From the NCBI RefSeq assembly GCF_004803755.1, contig NZ_CP032311.1:1876501-1940500 (forward strand): a stretch of DNA of 64,000 nucleotides. Reading direction: 5' to 3'. This stretch comes from Pseudomonas sp. DG56-2. Its GTDB lineage: Bacteria; Pseudomonadota; Gammaproteobacteria; Pseudomonadales; Pseudomonadaceae. How positions within the stretch are numbered: position 1 is the stretch's first letter; every line of letters starts with the position of its first letter. Shown one piece after another: positions 28,008-37,270 of this stretch. Both the position numbers and the translations under genes were made by a program. The notes below the pieces were generated by a model. The model ran no database searches. It was not told the DNA's origin and saw only the letters and a list, made by a program, of their open reading frames with translations.

Positions 28008-28289
28008 ATGAGCGAGGCGTTGTCCATCCACCATGACCAGGCTGGTCATCAGTTCGAGACCAATGTGGACGGTCATCGTGCTTACCTGACCTACATGGAC
28101 TTGGGTAAGCAAACCCTGGATATTTACCGCACCTTTGTTCCCAATGCGTTGCGGGGCAGGGGTATTGCTGCTGCGCTGACCGAAAAGGCGCTGCAGTATG
28201 CCGAAGACATGGGTTACACCGTGATTCCGTCATGCTCGTATGTTGAGCGCTACATGGAGCGTCAGCAGCGCCACTCCACCAAGGCCTGA
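28008..28289 (+). CDS. Small GNAT-type N-acetyltransferase (YjdJ/YidJ-like)
   Basis: 93 residues, matching the minimal acetyltransferase fold of the GCN5-related short family. The CoA pyrophosphate loop is visible as VPNALRGRGIAAALTEKALQ (about 46-65), followed by YAEDMGYTVIPSCSYVERYM, in which the cysteine typical of this group is present. Substrate unknown; some members act on small molecules, others on proteins. The ATG at 28008 is preferred to the adjacent ATG at 28005 because GAGGAG lies 5 nt before it. A long bidirectional terminator follows. Confidence 0.85.
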   Translation: MSEALSIHHDQAGHQFETNVDGHRAYLTYMDLGKQTLDIYRTFVPNALRGRGIAAALTEKALQYAEDMGYTVIPSCSYVERYMERQQRHSTKA

Positions 28290-28325
28290 GAATCGCGAAG
28301 GGCAGCCGCAGCTGTCATTTAACGC

Positions 28326-28370
28326 ACACACACAAAAACGCCGGGCAATGCCCGGCGTTTTTGTGTGTGT
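28326..28370. terminator. Bidirectional terminator with a perfect 21-bp stem
   Basis: 28326-28346 and 28350-28370 are perfect reverse complements around an AAT loop. The GC core CGCCGGGC/GCCCGGCG is flanked by A5 and T5 runs and then by alternating AC/GT. It serves both the acetyltransferase gene (plus) and the DAHP synthase gene (minus), whose stop is 4 bp away. Confidence 0.92.
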
Positions 28371-28373
28371 CTG

Positions 28374-29450
28374 TCAGGCGCGGTCGCGCTTGGGCAGGAC
28401 GTCCTTGAGCTTGGCATGCATGCTGCGTAGGGTTTTCTCGGTGGCATCCCAGTCGATGCAGGCGTCGGTGATCGATACACCGTACTGCAGGTCGTTGAGG
28501 TCCTTCGGAATTGCCTGGCAGCCCCAGTTCAGATGACTCTCGACCATCAGGCCGATAATCGACTGGTTGCCTTCGAGGATCTGGTTGGCAACGTTCTCCA
28601 TCACCAGCGGTTGCAGTGCCGGGTCCTTGTTGGAATTGGCGTGGCTGCAGTCGACCATGATGTTGGGTTTGATCTTGGCTTTGGCCAGTGCTTGTTCGCA
28701 CAGAGCGACGCTGACCGAATCGTAGTTCGGCTTGCCATTGCCACCGCGCAATACCACGTGACCATAGGCGTTGCCCTTGGTGGTAACAATGGATACGCCA
28801 CCTTCCTGGTTGATACCCAGGAAACGATGTGGGCTGGAGACCGACTGCAGGGCGTTGATCGCGACGGTAAGGCCGCCATCGGTGCCATTCTTGAAGCCTA
28901 CGGCCGAAGACAGGCCCGAAGCCATTTCGCGGTGAGTCTGGGATTCGGTGGTGCGTGCGCCGATCGCCGACCAACTGATCAAGTCTTGCAGATATTGCGG
29001 GGAGATCGGGTCAAGGGCCTCGGTAGCAGTGGGCAGGCCCATCTCTGCCAGGTCCAGCAACAGTTGGCGACCAATGTGCAGGCCATCCTGGATCTTGAAC
29101 GAGTCGTCCAGGTAAGGATCGTTGATCAAGCCTTTCCAGCCGACCGTTGTGCGTGGTTTTTCGAAGTACACACGCATGACCAGGTACAAGGTGTCGGACA
29201 CCTCAGCAGCGAGAACCTTGAGGCGCTCGGCGTACTCATGCGCCGCCTTGATGTCGTGGATCGAGCAAGGGCCGATAACCACGAACAGGCGGTGATCCTT
29301 GCCATCGAGGATATTGCGCACCACTTCGCGGCCCGCAGTTACGGTCTTGAGCGCCGCAGCGCTCAGGGGAATTTCCTTCTTGAGCTGATCTGGGGTGATC
29401 AAGGTCTCGTTGGAGGCAACGTTTAGGTCATCGATCGGTAAATCAGCCAT
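28374..29450 (-). CDS. aroF: 3-deoxy-7-phosphoheptulonate (DAHP) synthase, type I
   Basis: 358 residues. It condenses phosphoenolpyruvate and erythrose 4-phosphate, the first step of the shikimate pathway, in the cytoplasm. Family marks are VVIGPCSIHD (metal-binding Cys), RVYFEKPRTTVGWKG, GARTTESQTHRE, VGFKNGTDGG and MVDCSHANSNKD. This is the AroF/G/H type I-alpha class with an N-terminal extension involved in aromatic amino acid feedback. I cannot read from sequence alone whether Tyr, Phe or Trp inhibits it; aroF is used because the homologue close to oprI in P. putida carries that name as I recall. Monocistronic. Confidence 0.94.
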   Translation of the reverse strand: MADLPIDDLNVASNETLITPDQLKKEIPLSAAALKTVTAGREVVRNILDGKDHRLFVVIGPCSIHDIKAAHEYAERLKVLAAEVSDTLYLVMRVYFEKPRTTVGWKGLINDPYLDDSFKIQDGLHIGRQLLLDLAEMGLPTATEALDPISPQYLQDLISWSAIGARTTESQTHREMASGLSSAVGFKNGTDGGLTVAINALQSVSSPHRFLGINQEGGVSIVTTKGNAYGHVVLRGGNGKPNYDSVSVALCEQALAKAKIKPNIMVDCSHANSNKDPALQPLVMENVANQILEGNQSIIGLMVESHLNWGCQAIPKDLNDLQYGVSITDACIDWDATEKTLRSMHAKLKDVLPKRDRA

Positions 29451-29590
29451 CGTGTTACTCGTCAGGTCACGGGTGCCGGCCGCCAGCGATCCCCGTGCGG
29501 CGGAGCAGCAAGATTGTACGCAGCGGGGAGCAGAACCTTAGCGCGTTACACGGTGGCTCGACAATGGGCAGAGCCTGCTTTCCTGCGTGT

Positions 29591-29606
29591 AAAAGCCCGT
29601 AGGGGC
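29591..29606 (-). terminator. Possible terminator of the PilZ-like gene
   Basis: On the minus strand GCCC-CTAC-GGGC is followed by TTTTA, 14-29 bp after the stop of the PilZ-like gene. The stem is only four base pairs, so this is a weak candidate. Confidence 0.35.
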
Positions 29607-29619
29607 GGGGTTTTTCGCG

Positions 29620-30066
29620 TTAAACAAGAATCTGCCGGGTGTAGGTGGCTTCCAGATTGGCTTCGGAGAACTCGCCAGCGTGCAGGCTGACCCATTGTTG
29701 AGCGAGTGCTTCGAGGTCGGGCGGGGTGGTTTGTTCGCGGGTGTGCTGTTGGTAAAGGTGCTGTATCTGGCAAACCTGTTCGCTCATTCTGGCGCCGAAC
29801 AAGGCTTGTTCATCGATGAAGGCAATGCCGACTCGGTAACCGTCCTGCTGCTTCTGGCACCAGGCCACGTAGCCGGGAAAGCGTGCCGAGTCACCCAGGG
29901 AGGGAATGATCATTTCGATAGCCATGCCGCGTCGGTAGGCGCGAGGATGATTGCAGGCGATACCGCCCAGGCTGATAGTGTGCAAGCGCTGGCGGAACAG
30001 GCTGGGCGAGGGCCGCAGGGACAGTTCGACCGGTACATCGTCCGGGTGGGGTAGGAATCCGCGCAT
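29620..30066 (-). CDS. PilZ-like protein with degenerate c-di-GMP motif
   Basis: 148 residues from the ATG at 30066, which has GGAG 6 nt upstream; an in-frame ATG four codons earlier lies over that site. The first 95 residues have a PilZ-type pattern: a basic segment RQRLHTISLGGIACNHP, then a beta-rich stretch ending in YRVGIAFID. The canonical RxxxR and (D/N)xSxxG motifs are incomplete (TISLGG lacks the acidic residue or Asn), so c-di-GMP binding is uncertain. The C-terminal 50 residues are helical. No membrane segment. Confidence 0.62.
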   Translation of the reverse strand: MRGFLPHPDDVPVELSLRPSPSLFRQRLHTISLGGIACNHPRAYRRGMAIEMIIPSLGDSARFPGYVAWCQKQQDGYRVGIAFIDEQALFGARMSEQVCQIQHLYQQHTREQTTPPDLEALAQQWVSLHAGEFSEANLEATYTRQILV

Positions 30067-30182
30067 GATCGACTCCATGTCGATTTTTTGACCTTGTTCG
30101 CCTGAGTATAGTGAAGGATCGTAAAGCGCTTGATTTGTGTGTAAAAAAATTGAACAGAATATGAACGGTTGAAGGAGGCAGG

Positions 30183-31139
30183 ATGAACACCAGCAGTCCG
30201 CGTATTGGCATCCTCGGTACCGGTGCCATTGGCGGTTTCTACGGCGTGATGTTGGCCCGGGCCGGGTTCGATGTGCATTTTCTCCTGCGTAGCGAATTCG
30301 CAGCGGTCAGCGCTCACGGCATGCGCGTTGAAAGCGCGGTACACGGGGTAATACAGATGCCGCTGCAGGCCTACGCCGACGCCGCGGATATGCCTGCGTG
30401 CGACTGGTTGCTGGTGGGCGCCAAGGCCACCAGCAACGCCGAGCTTGCGCCACTGATCGCCAAGGCCGCAGCCAGCGATTGCAAGGTCGTGCTGCTGCAG
30501 AACGGTCTGGCAGTAGAAGAGTCCCTGCGTCCGCTATTGCCTGGCGACCTGCACCTGCTTGGTGGCCTGTGCTTTGTTTGCGCCAATCGAGAGGCGCCGG
30601 GGGTCGTTCGTCACCAGGCTTTCGGCGCTGTGCACTTGGGCTATCACAGTGGCCCACAGGTCAATGCTGCTGAACGTCAGGGTGTTGTCGAGGCGTGTGC
30701 CGAGCTGTTCCGTGCAGCGGGTATCGAGGCTCAGGCGATGGCGAATCTGGCCCAGGCGCGTTGGCAGAAGCTGGTGTGGAATGTGCCTTACAACGGCTTG
30801 TCCGTGTTGCTCAGGGCCAGTACCTCGGCACTGATGGCCGACGAGCAGGGCCGGGAATTGATTCGTGCGTTGATGGCGGAGGTCGTGCAGGGGGCGCATA
30901 GCTGTGGTCACGCGTTGCCCGAAGGCTATGCTGAGCATCTGTTCGCAATGACTGAACAGATGCCTGATTACTGGCCCAGTATGTACCACGATTTTTCCCA
31001 TCAGCGGCCCCTGGAACTTGCGGCTATCTACGCCGAGCCGTTGAGGCAGGCACGCGCAGCCGGCTGCAGCCTGCCGCGTATAGAGAGCCTGTATCAGGCA
31101 TTGGCTTTCATCGATCGACATAATCTGCCGGCGCACTAG
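30183..31139 (+). CDS. 2-dehydropantoate 2-reductase family protein (PanE/ApbA)
   Basis: 318 residues. An N-terminal Rossmann domain begins at RIGILGTGAIGGFYG (GxGxxG at 12-17), contains VGAKATSNAELAPL and LLQNGLAVEE, and is followed by the helical C-terminal domain with the family Lys in RWQKLVWNVPYNGLSVLL. The expected reaction is NADPH reduction of ketopantoate to pantoate in CoA synthesis. Pseudomonads often carry more than one such protein, so this may be a paralogue on another ketoacid; no gene symbol is given for that reason. GAAGGAGGCAGG precedes the ATG. It is followed 19 bp later by a 5'-nucleotidase gene. Confidence 0.88.
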   Translation: MNTSSPRIGILGTGAIGGFYGVMLARAGFDVHFLLRSEFAAVSAHGMRVESAVHGVIQMPLQAYADAADMPACDWLLVGAKATSNAELAPLIAKAAASDCKVVLLQNGLAVEESLRPLLPGDLHLLGGLCFVCANREAPGVVRHQAFGAVHLGYHSGPQVNAAERQGVVEACAELFRAAGIEAQAMANLAQARWQKLVWNVPYNGLSVLLRASTSALMADEQGRELIRALMAEVVQGAHSCGHALPEGYAEHLFAMTEQMPDYWPSMYHDFSHQRPLELAAIYAEPLRQARAAGCSLPRIESLYQALAFIDRHNLPAH

Positions 31140-31158
31140 CGCGTTCAGAGGACAGCAC

Positions 31159-32067
31159 ATGGGCAAGAGTCTTGGCGACAAACTGGTGGTGGCGATCTCC
31201 TCGCGGGCGCTGTTCGACCTCAGTGAGAGCCACCGTTTGTACCTGGCGCAAGGAGTGGAGGCTTACCGCCAGTATCAGATCGAGCACGAAGACGAAGTGC
31301 TGGAACCCGGTGATGCTTTTCCGTTGGTGCAGAAGTTGTTGGGGCTCAATGCTCATCTTGGCCAGCCTCGCGTCGAAGTCGTTCTGGTGTCGCGCAACAG
31401 TGCCGACACGGGCCTGCGCGTTTTCAACTCAATTGAACACCACGGTCTGGGTATCTACCGTGCAGCCTTTGTTGGAGGGCGCAGTCCCTATCCGTATCTG
31501 GCGGCTTTTGGTTGCCACCTGTTTCTTTCCACCGATGCCGATGATGTTCGCAGCGCCCTCGACGCCGGGTTCGCTGCAGCGACCATCCTGTCAGGAGGTG
31601 CGCGTCGAGCCGCCAGCGATGAGTTGCGCATCGCCTTCGACGGAGATGCCGTGCTGTTCTCCGACGAATCCGAGCGTGTCTATCAGTTGGGTGGGTTGGA
31701 GGCCTTTCAGGCCAGCGAGCGGCAATCGGCCCGCGAGCCGCTGCGCGGTGGTCCATTCAAGCCATTTCTCGCCGCACTCAACCTGCTGCAGAAGGAGTTC
31801 CCAGAAGGCGCATGCCCGATTCGTACCGCCTTGGTCACGGCACGCTCGGCACCGGCCCACGAGCGGGTGATTCGGACATTGCGCGAGTGGGATATCCGCC
31901 TGGACGAGTCGCTGTTTTTGGGTGGCCTGGACAAGTCGGCGTTCCTTGAAGCCTTCGCCGCCGATGTGTTCTTCGATGATCAGGCCGGTCACTGCGAGCG
32001 GGCGCGCAGTGTGGTGGCAACAGGTCATGTGCCTCATGGCATCAGCAACGAACCGAGCTTGGGCTAG
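31159..32067 (+). CDS. 5'-nucleotidase, cytosolic cN-I type
   Basis: 302 residues covering one domain related to eukaryotic cytosolic 5'-nucleotidase I. Family features are AISSRALFDLSESHRLY near the N-terminus (the S-R-A-L-F-D segment carrying the HAD-like Asp), VVLVSRNSADTGLRVFNSIE, the loop DGDAVLFSDESERVY and the C-terminal DVFFDDQAGHCERA. It should dephosphorylate nucleoside monophosphates in the cytoplasm. AGAGGACAGCAC precedes the ATG. It probably shares a transcript with the ketopantoate reductase-like gene 19 bp upstream. Confidence 0.88.
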   Translation: MGKSLGDKLVVAISSRALFDLSESHRLYLAQGVEAYRQYQIEHEDEVLEPGDAFPLVQKLLGLNAHLGQPRVEVVLVSRNSADTGLRVFNSIEHHGLGIYRAAFVGGRSPYPYLAAFGCHLFLSTDADDVRSALDAGFAAATILSGGARRAASDELRIAFDGDAVLFSDESERVYQLGGLEAFQASERQSAREPLRGGPFKPFLAALNLLQKEFPEGACPIRTALVTARSAPAHERVIRTLREWDIRLDESLFLGGLDKSAFLEAFAADVFFDDQAGHCERARSVVATGHVPHGISNEPSLG

Positions 32068-32160
32068 GCCGTTTGGGCCGAGCGCCGGACGGAGCAGCGC
32101 GTGGGCGGCGCGCTGCTAAGCTGAAGCTTGCTCTGCCCCCGCGGCAGTCGAGGAGGTCGA

Positions 32161-32658
32161 ATGATCCGTTCCATGCTGTATGCCACTGACCTCGGTGTAT
32201 ACGCGCCTTTTGTCATGCAACACGCGCTGGCGTTGGCGCGTACATTCAATGCAGAGCTCTATGTCATCCATGCTGTCGAACCGATGGGGCAGTTTGCTGA
32301 ATCGCTGCTACAAAGCTACCTGGACGAGCGCACCCTGGATCAGTTGCACAGCCAAGGGGTGAACACGGTCATGGCCAATATCGAGCAGCAGGTACTGGAA
32401 AATTTTCGCGATGAATTGGGCGAAGAAGCAGATCTGGCCTTGATCAAGGCAGTGCGTGTGCGTCAGGGCGATCCTGCTCAAGTGATTCTGGAGCAAGCTC
32501 AGCGTTTGAACGTTGATTTACTGATCTTTGGCAGTCATAGCCAGGGGGCGGGGGTCGATATTCCCTTGGGGCGCACCGCTGTGCGCTTGCTGCAGTTGTC
32601 GCCGGTACCGGTGTACATGGTGCCCTTGGCCCAGCACTTGGGGCGTCGGAAGGCATAA
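32161..32658 (+). CDS. Universal stress protein, single UspA domain
   Basis: 165 residues. One Usp fold begins with MIRSMLYATDLGVYAPFVMQ and ends with the nucleotide-binding segment LLIFGSHSQGAGVDIPLGRT (G-x2-G-x9-G-T type pattern), then VRLLQLSPVPVYMVPL. ATP binding is likely but the function is unknown. The ATG at 32161 has an ideal GAGGAGGTCGA upstream. It stands about 125 bp before cysB in an AT-rich gap and is probably transcribed alone. Confidence 0.9.
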   Translation: MIRSMLYATDLGVYAPFVMQHALALARTFNAELYVIHAVEPMGQFAESLLQSYLDERTLDQLHSQGVNTVMANIEQQVLENFRDELGEEADLALIKAVRVRQGDPAQVILEQAQRLNVDLLIFGSHSQGAGVDIPLGRTAVRLLQLSPVPVYMVPLAQHLGRRKA

Positions 32659-32773
32659 CGCAGCCTTGTCGGTGGATTCCTACTAGACTGTTAAAATAGT
32701 TCTAGATTTATTCTTCAAACCACTAATATAGTTATAAATCGTCGCTGCTGCCGGTGACGCCCAGCTGATTTGA

Positions 32774-33757
<984 letters not shown>

Positions 33758-33760
33758 CGC

Positions 33761-33814
33761 CTGCCCAGGCATGAAAAAACCGGCCTTCGTGCCGGTTTTT
33801 TCATGCCTGGGCAG
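33761..33814. terminator. Bidirectional terminator with a perfect 24-bp stem
   Basis: 33761-33784 and 33791-33814 are perfect reverse complements around a 6-nt loop. Inside is AAAAAACCGGC/GCCGGTTTTTT, giving U-tracts in both directions, extended by CTGCCCAGGCATG arms. It separates cysB from the convergent ABC permease gene, whose stop is 4 bp away. Confidence 0.93.
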
Positions 33815-33817
33815 GGC

Positions 33818-35038
33818 TCAGGAAATATTCACCCAGATTGTGCCAACGTAAACGGCAACCATCGCGGCTATCGTTCCCAGGGTCAGTTGACGACGGCTGA
33901 GCGCGCCGCGCCAGGCCAGCCTGGCCAGGCCCAGCGTCACCACGAACATCAAACAACTGAAGGTAATTGCAGGCAATGGCTGGTGGAGCCCCGGGTCGTT
34001 GTTCGATGCCGCCATGGCCATGAGCACAAGTGTCAGCAGCGTCAATTGTTCCAGCAGCCGATCGCGCAGTTGGCGCATCACGCTTGCCTGCAGGTGCTCA
34101 CGGGGCGGTAGGCCGGGTGTCAACAGCAAATCGGCCAGCGGCGCGCTATGTTGGCCATGCAGGCCGGTCAGATTGCGAAGGGTGCGAAGCGGAACCCAGA
34201 TCAAAATGACGGCGACCCACATCGACAGGTAAACCCCGCTGAAATTGGCCTGAAATGCATACAAAGACGCTAACGCGCAGGCAAAAGCCAAGTAGGTCCA
34301 GTACTGTCGGCGTTTTCCGTAGGTCTGCCTGATGGTCTGAAGGCCAAGAATTACCGCGACTCGATCCTGGCTCAAGCGGTTGGGTGTTGTCGTCGAACGG
34401 CTCGACATGCCGGCCACTGGCGCAAAGCGCTCCCGTGCCGAACCGGACAGGCTCAGAAGATGTTCGTCCAGCGCCACGCCCAGAGGGCTGAGAAAGCGTG
34501 TTCGAGGTCGTACAATCTGCCAGTGCCAAAGTGCCGCGCTCAATGCCAGTAACAAAAGCCCAAGCAGGGTACACAGCACGGGATCAGCCACTACTGGCCA
34601 GTAAAGGCCGAGCAGCGCCATCGGGATGATGTTCAGCGCCCACGGCATGCTGATGAACCACAGGCCATAGCACGAGCCTAGCCAGAGAGCGGCAGCGAGT
34701 TGCAGCGTATTGTGGTTAGTAGGGGGCCATAGCAGCAGGAAGGCCAGCGTCGGCCCAATACTCAGTGCCATGTGTAGAGCGACACCGCGCAGCAACGTGA
34801 GGTGAACGCCCGGCACTTGCAGCGCGATCATGTTGACGGTCAGGTTGCAGAGTCGCGGGCCCAGCAGCAGCCACCACAGCGCGGCAGTCATCGCCACGGT
34901 AAAGGGCCAGGCCAGGGATTCGCTACTGGCTGAATGCGAAATAACCATGCCGACTGCCAGTATTGCCACGTAGCTCAACAAGCTTAGGGTCATTATTCTG
35001 GGGCCGAAAAATACAGGTTTGAGCGCTTCGGACTTCAT
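33818..35038 (-). CDS. ABC transporter permease (ABC-2-like membrane protein)
   Basis: 406 residues with about ten hydrophobic segments spread over the length (for example LLSYVAILAVGMVI near residue 20 and LTLGTIAAMVAVYVGTIWV at the C-terminus) and a hydrophilic loop around residues 185-240. The sequence is poorly conserved but position makes it the membrane partner of the ATPase gene just upstream, whose stop overlaps this ATG by 4 nt. The operon begins with a GntR/YtrA regulator. Substrate unknown; similar cassettes are linked to cell-envelope stress or drug export. Confidence 0.78.
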   Translation of the reverse strand: MKSEALKPVFFGPRIMTLSLLSYVAILAVGMVISHSASSESLAWPFTVAMTAALWWLLLGPRLCNLTVNMIALQVPGVHLTLLRGVALHMALSIGPTLAFLLLWPPTNHNTLQLAAALWLGSCYGLWFISMPWALNIIPMALLGLYWPVVADPVLCTLLGLLLLALSAALWHWQIVRPRTRFLSPLGVALDEHLLSLSGSARERFAPVAGMSSRSTTTPNRLSQDRVAVILGLQTIRQTYGKRRQYWTYLAFACALASLYAFQANFSGVYLSMWVAVILIWVPLRTLRNLTGLHGQHSAPLADLLLTPGLPPREHLQASVMRQLRDRLLEQLTLLTLVLMAMAASNNDPGLHQPLPAITFSCLMFVVTLGLARLAWRGALSRRQLTLGTIAAMVAVYVGTIWVNIS

Positions 35039-35907
35039 GCCGTCAGCTCCACAAACAAGTCTTCCAGGCTGAGACTGTGAACGCTGGCCTGTTTGGGCAG
35101 GGCTGACAGGGCATCGCTGTCGCTCAGGTTCAGCACCAGACTCCAGCCACCCTCAGCGAGTGCGCGCCGGACTGACTCTCCCGGCAGCGGCTGTGCGGGC
35201 AGGGGTACATCTTGTGGCCAGCGCACCCGGCGCAGCTGATCCTTGAGCTGATCGACTTCAGCATAAAGGCGCAGCCTGCCCTGATGCATGAGGGCGACGT
35301 GAGAGGCGACTCGCTCCAGATCGGAAATGATATGCGTCGAAAACACCACAGTGCTGCCATGTTCACCTGCCAACTCGACAATTTCTCGCAATAGCTCGCG
35401 GCGAGCCAGTGGGTCCAGGGCAGCCGCTGGCTCATCCAGCACCAATAACCGTGGGCGGGGCGCCAAGGCGCGGATGATTGCCACTTGCTGGCGTTGCCCA
35501 GGCGATAGTTCCTGCAACAGACGCTTGCTGTCGAGGTTCCAACGCTGCAGCAGGCGTTCGGCCAACGGATTGTCCCAAGTTGGGTACAGGGTGGCAAAAA
35601 ACGCCAGAGCATCGCCAACCTTCATCCATTGCAGGCTATCGGTGAGTTGTGGCACGTAGCCCAAGGCGGCCTTGTCATGATCGTCGATTTGCGTGGCGGG
35701 TTTTCCAAACAGTCGTGCCTGACCGCTGTTTGCCTGGCGCAGGCCCAGCAGGCACTCGATCAGGGTGCTTTTGCCCGCCCCATTGCGCCCCAGCAAGCCA
35801 AGAACGGTACCAGGCGCGATGCTTAGCGAGACGCCGTCCAGTGCCATGTGATCCTTGTAGCGTTTGCTCAGGGCATGGGCTTCAACCACGAGGGGCAGGT
35901 TATTCAT
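35035..35907 (-). CDS. ABC transporter ATP-binding protein
   Basis: 290 residues. Walker A GRNGAGKST (about 42-50), Q-loop YVPQLTDSLQ, a degenerate signature LSPGQRQQVAIIRA (the usual LSGGQ reads LSPGQ), Walker B LLVLDEPAAALDP and switch His VVFSTHIISD. It resembles the ABC-2 class, with a short C-terminal extension after residue 220. The start at 35907 (AAGGA upstream) overlaps the last 8 nt of the GntR gene; a longer frame to 35934 lacks family similarity. It forms an exporter with the downstream permease. Confidence 0.93.
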   Translation of the reverse strand: MNNLPLVVEAHALSKRYKDHMALDGVSLSIAPGTVLGLLGRNGAGKSTLIECLLGLRQANSGQARLFGKPATQIDDHDKAALGYVPQLTDSLQWMKVGDALAFFATLYPTWDNPLAERLLQRWNLDSKRLLQELSPGQRQQVAIIRALAPRPRLLVLDEPAAALDPLARRELLREIVELAGEHGSTVVFSTHIISDLERVASHVALMHQGRLRLYAEVDQLKDQLRRVRWPQDVPLPAQPLPGESVRRALAEGGWSLVLNLSDSDALSALPKQASVHSLSLEDLFVELTA

Positions 35908-36310
35908 TACGGTCCTTCGAAAGCGTTGCTTCATTCATGAGAGGTGTGAGTGCCTCGACCAGTTGATCGAGGCTCAAGTCCAGTTGGCGTGCCTGGCGGG
36001 CCAGTTCCTGCAGCGCAGGTAGCAATGCTTGCAGGCGGGTGGCGGTCGGGGTAGCGGTCTGAAGGTCTGCAGCAACCTGCATGCCCTTGCCGCGATGGCG
36101 CTCCAGCAAGCCTTGGGCTTCGAGCAAGGCATAGGCCTTGGAGACGGTCATCGGATTGATTGCGTGGGCGGCGGCCACCTCGCGCACCGAGGGCAGGCGG
36201 GTACCCGGCGGGCAGGCTCCGGCACTGATCAGACGAGTGATCTGGCCGACGATCTGGCGGTAGATCGGGTCGGGGGAGCTGGGTTCGATGTGCAGCGTCA
36301 TGGCGTCCAT
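35900..36310 (-). CDS. GntR-family regulator, YtrA subfamily
   Basis: 136 residues, the short YtrA form: a winged helix (about 10-75; DPIYRQIVGQITRLISAG, TRLPSVREVAAAHAINPMTV, SKAYALLEAQGLLERHRGKG) plus a small helical dimerisation tail rather than a large ligand domain. YtrA proteins typically repress the operon they head, together with an ABC exporter, as here. Two start codons are possible, 36310 and 36301; neither has a ribosome site, and the palindromic operator ends 6 bp before the first, so the mRNA may be leaderless. The frame ends inside the ATPase gene. Confidence 0.9.
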   Translation of the reverse strand: MDAMTLHIEPSSPDPIYRQIVGQITRLISAGACPPGTRLPSVREVAAAHAINPMTVSKAYALLEAQGLLERHRGKGMQVAADLQTATPTATRLQALLPALQELARQARQLDLSLDQLVEALTPLMNEATLSKDRNE

Positions 36311-36316
36311 GTGTAT

Positions 36317-36334
36317 TAGTGTAGCAATACACTA
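36317..36334 (-). promoter_or_regulatory. Palindromic operator of the GntR-ABC operon
   Basis: TAGTGTA-GCAA-TACACTA is a perfect 7-bp inverted repeat with a 4-bp centre, lying 6 bp before the GntR start codon. This half-site type and position fit a YtrA autorepressor box overlapping the transcription start. Confidence 0.65.
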
Positions 36335-36367
36335 TGATGCCGACACAAGCACTTTTTCGCGGGCATG

Positions 36368-36389
36368 AAAAAACCGGCCGAAGCCGGTT
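36368..36389 (-). terminator. Terminator of cysH
   Basis: AACCGGC (36372-36378) and GCCGGTT (36383-36389) form a stem with a CGAA loop. On the minus strand it is followed by TTTTTT (As at 36368-36373), 17 bp after the cysH stop. Confidence 0.88.
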
Positions 36390-36406
36390 GTTTTGGCGCA
36401 GGGCGA

Positions 36407-37141
36407 TCAGCCCTTGCTGATCAGGTTGCCGGCATGCAGCCCGCATTCCTTCTGAGTGGACTCTTCCCACCACCAGCGACCTTCGCGTTCATGCTGATTG
36501 GGCAGCACGGGCCGGGTGCAAGGCTCGCAGCCGATGCTGATGAAACCGCGCTCATGCAGGCTGTTGTAAGGCAGTTCAAGCATGCGGATATAGCCCCAGA
36601 CTTCTTCACTACTCATCTGCGCCAGTGGGTTGAATTTGTACAAGGTACGCTCGGGGGTGGAAAACGCGCCGTCGATTTCCAACGCCGCCACTTGGCTGCG
36701 GGTGCCCGGGCTCTGATCGCGGCGCTGACCGGTGGCCCAGGCGCTGACGGTGCTCAACTTGCGCCGCAGCGGTTCGATCTTGCGGATCCCGCAGCATTCG
36801 CCATGGCCATCCTTGTAGAAGCTGAACAGGCCTTTGTCCTTGACGAAAGGGTCAAGCTTGCTGCGATCGGGGGAGAGGATTTCGATTGGCAGGTTGTAGT
36901 GTTCGCGCACCTGATCAATGAAGCGATACGTTTCCGGATGCAGGCGGCCGGTGTCGAGGCTGAACACCTTGACGTTCTTGTTCAGCTTCCAGGCCATGTC
37001 CACCAGCACCACATCTTCGGCGCCGCTGAAGGAGATCCACAGATCATCGCCAAAGTGCTCGAAGGCGAGCTTGAGGATGTCTTGGGGCGACTTGTTGGCA
37101 TAGGTCGCGGCCAGGGCGGCGACGTCGAAGGGTTGGCTCAT
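36407..37141 (-). CDS. cysH: CysH, adenylylsulfate (APS/PAPS) reductase
   Basis: 244 residues. It reduces activated sulfate to sulfite with thioredoxin in cysteine synthesis. The P-loop-like [10 protein letters not shown] (about 38-47), [12 protein letters not shown], and the arginine-rich RRDQSPGTR are present. Two cysteine pairs, GECCGIRK and GCEPCTRP, are the 4Fe-4S ligands that mark plant/Pseudomonas-type APS reductases rather than the enterobacterial PAPS enzyme. The catalytic Cys lies near the C-terminus in KECGLH. It should belong to the CysB regulon. Divergent from thrH. Confidence 0.96.
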   Translation of the reverse strand: MSQPFDVAALAATYANKSPQDILKLAFEHFGDDLWISFSGAEDVVLVDMAWKLNKNVKVFSLDTGRLHPETYRFIDQVREHYNLPIEILSPDRSKLDPFVKDKGLFSFYKDGHGECCGIRKIEPLRRKLSTVSAWATGQRRDQSPGTRSQVAALEIDGAFSTPERTLYKFNPLAQMSSEEVWGYIRMLELPYNSLHERGFISIGCEPCTRPVLPNQHEREGRWWWEESTQKECGLHAGNLISKG

Positions 37142-37270
37142 CAGGCGGCTTCCGGTTATTGAATGGCGCTTGGCGCTCGTAATCAGGCAATGTTAACAAA
37201 AATTGCCCGGGCAGACGCCGCGCATGTAGAGTGCCGCTTCCCATTTTTGCTGTTGTTCGAGGAGTGTGTT

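Noticed and set aside
35035..35907. The LSPGQ signature in the ABC ATPase as a sign of inactivation
   Set aside because: The second glycine, Gln and Walker motifs are intact, and Pro in this position occurs in ABC-2-type ATPases, so function is still likely.
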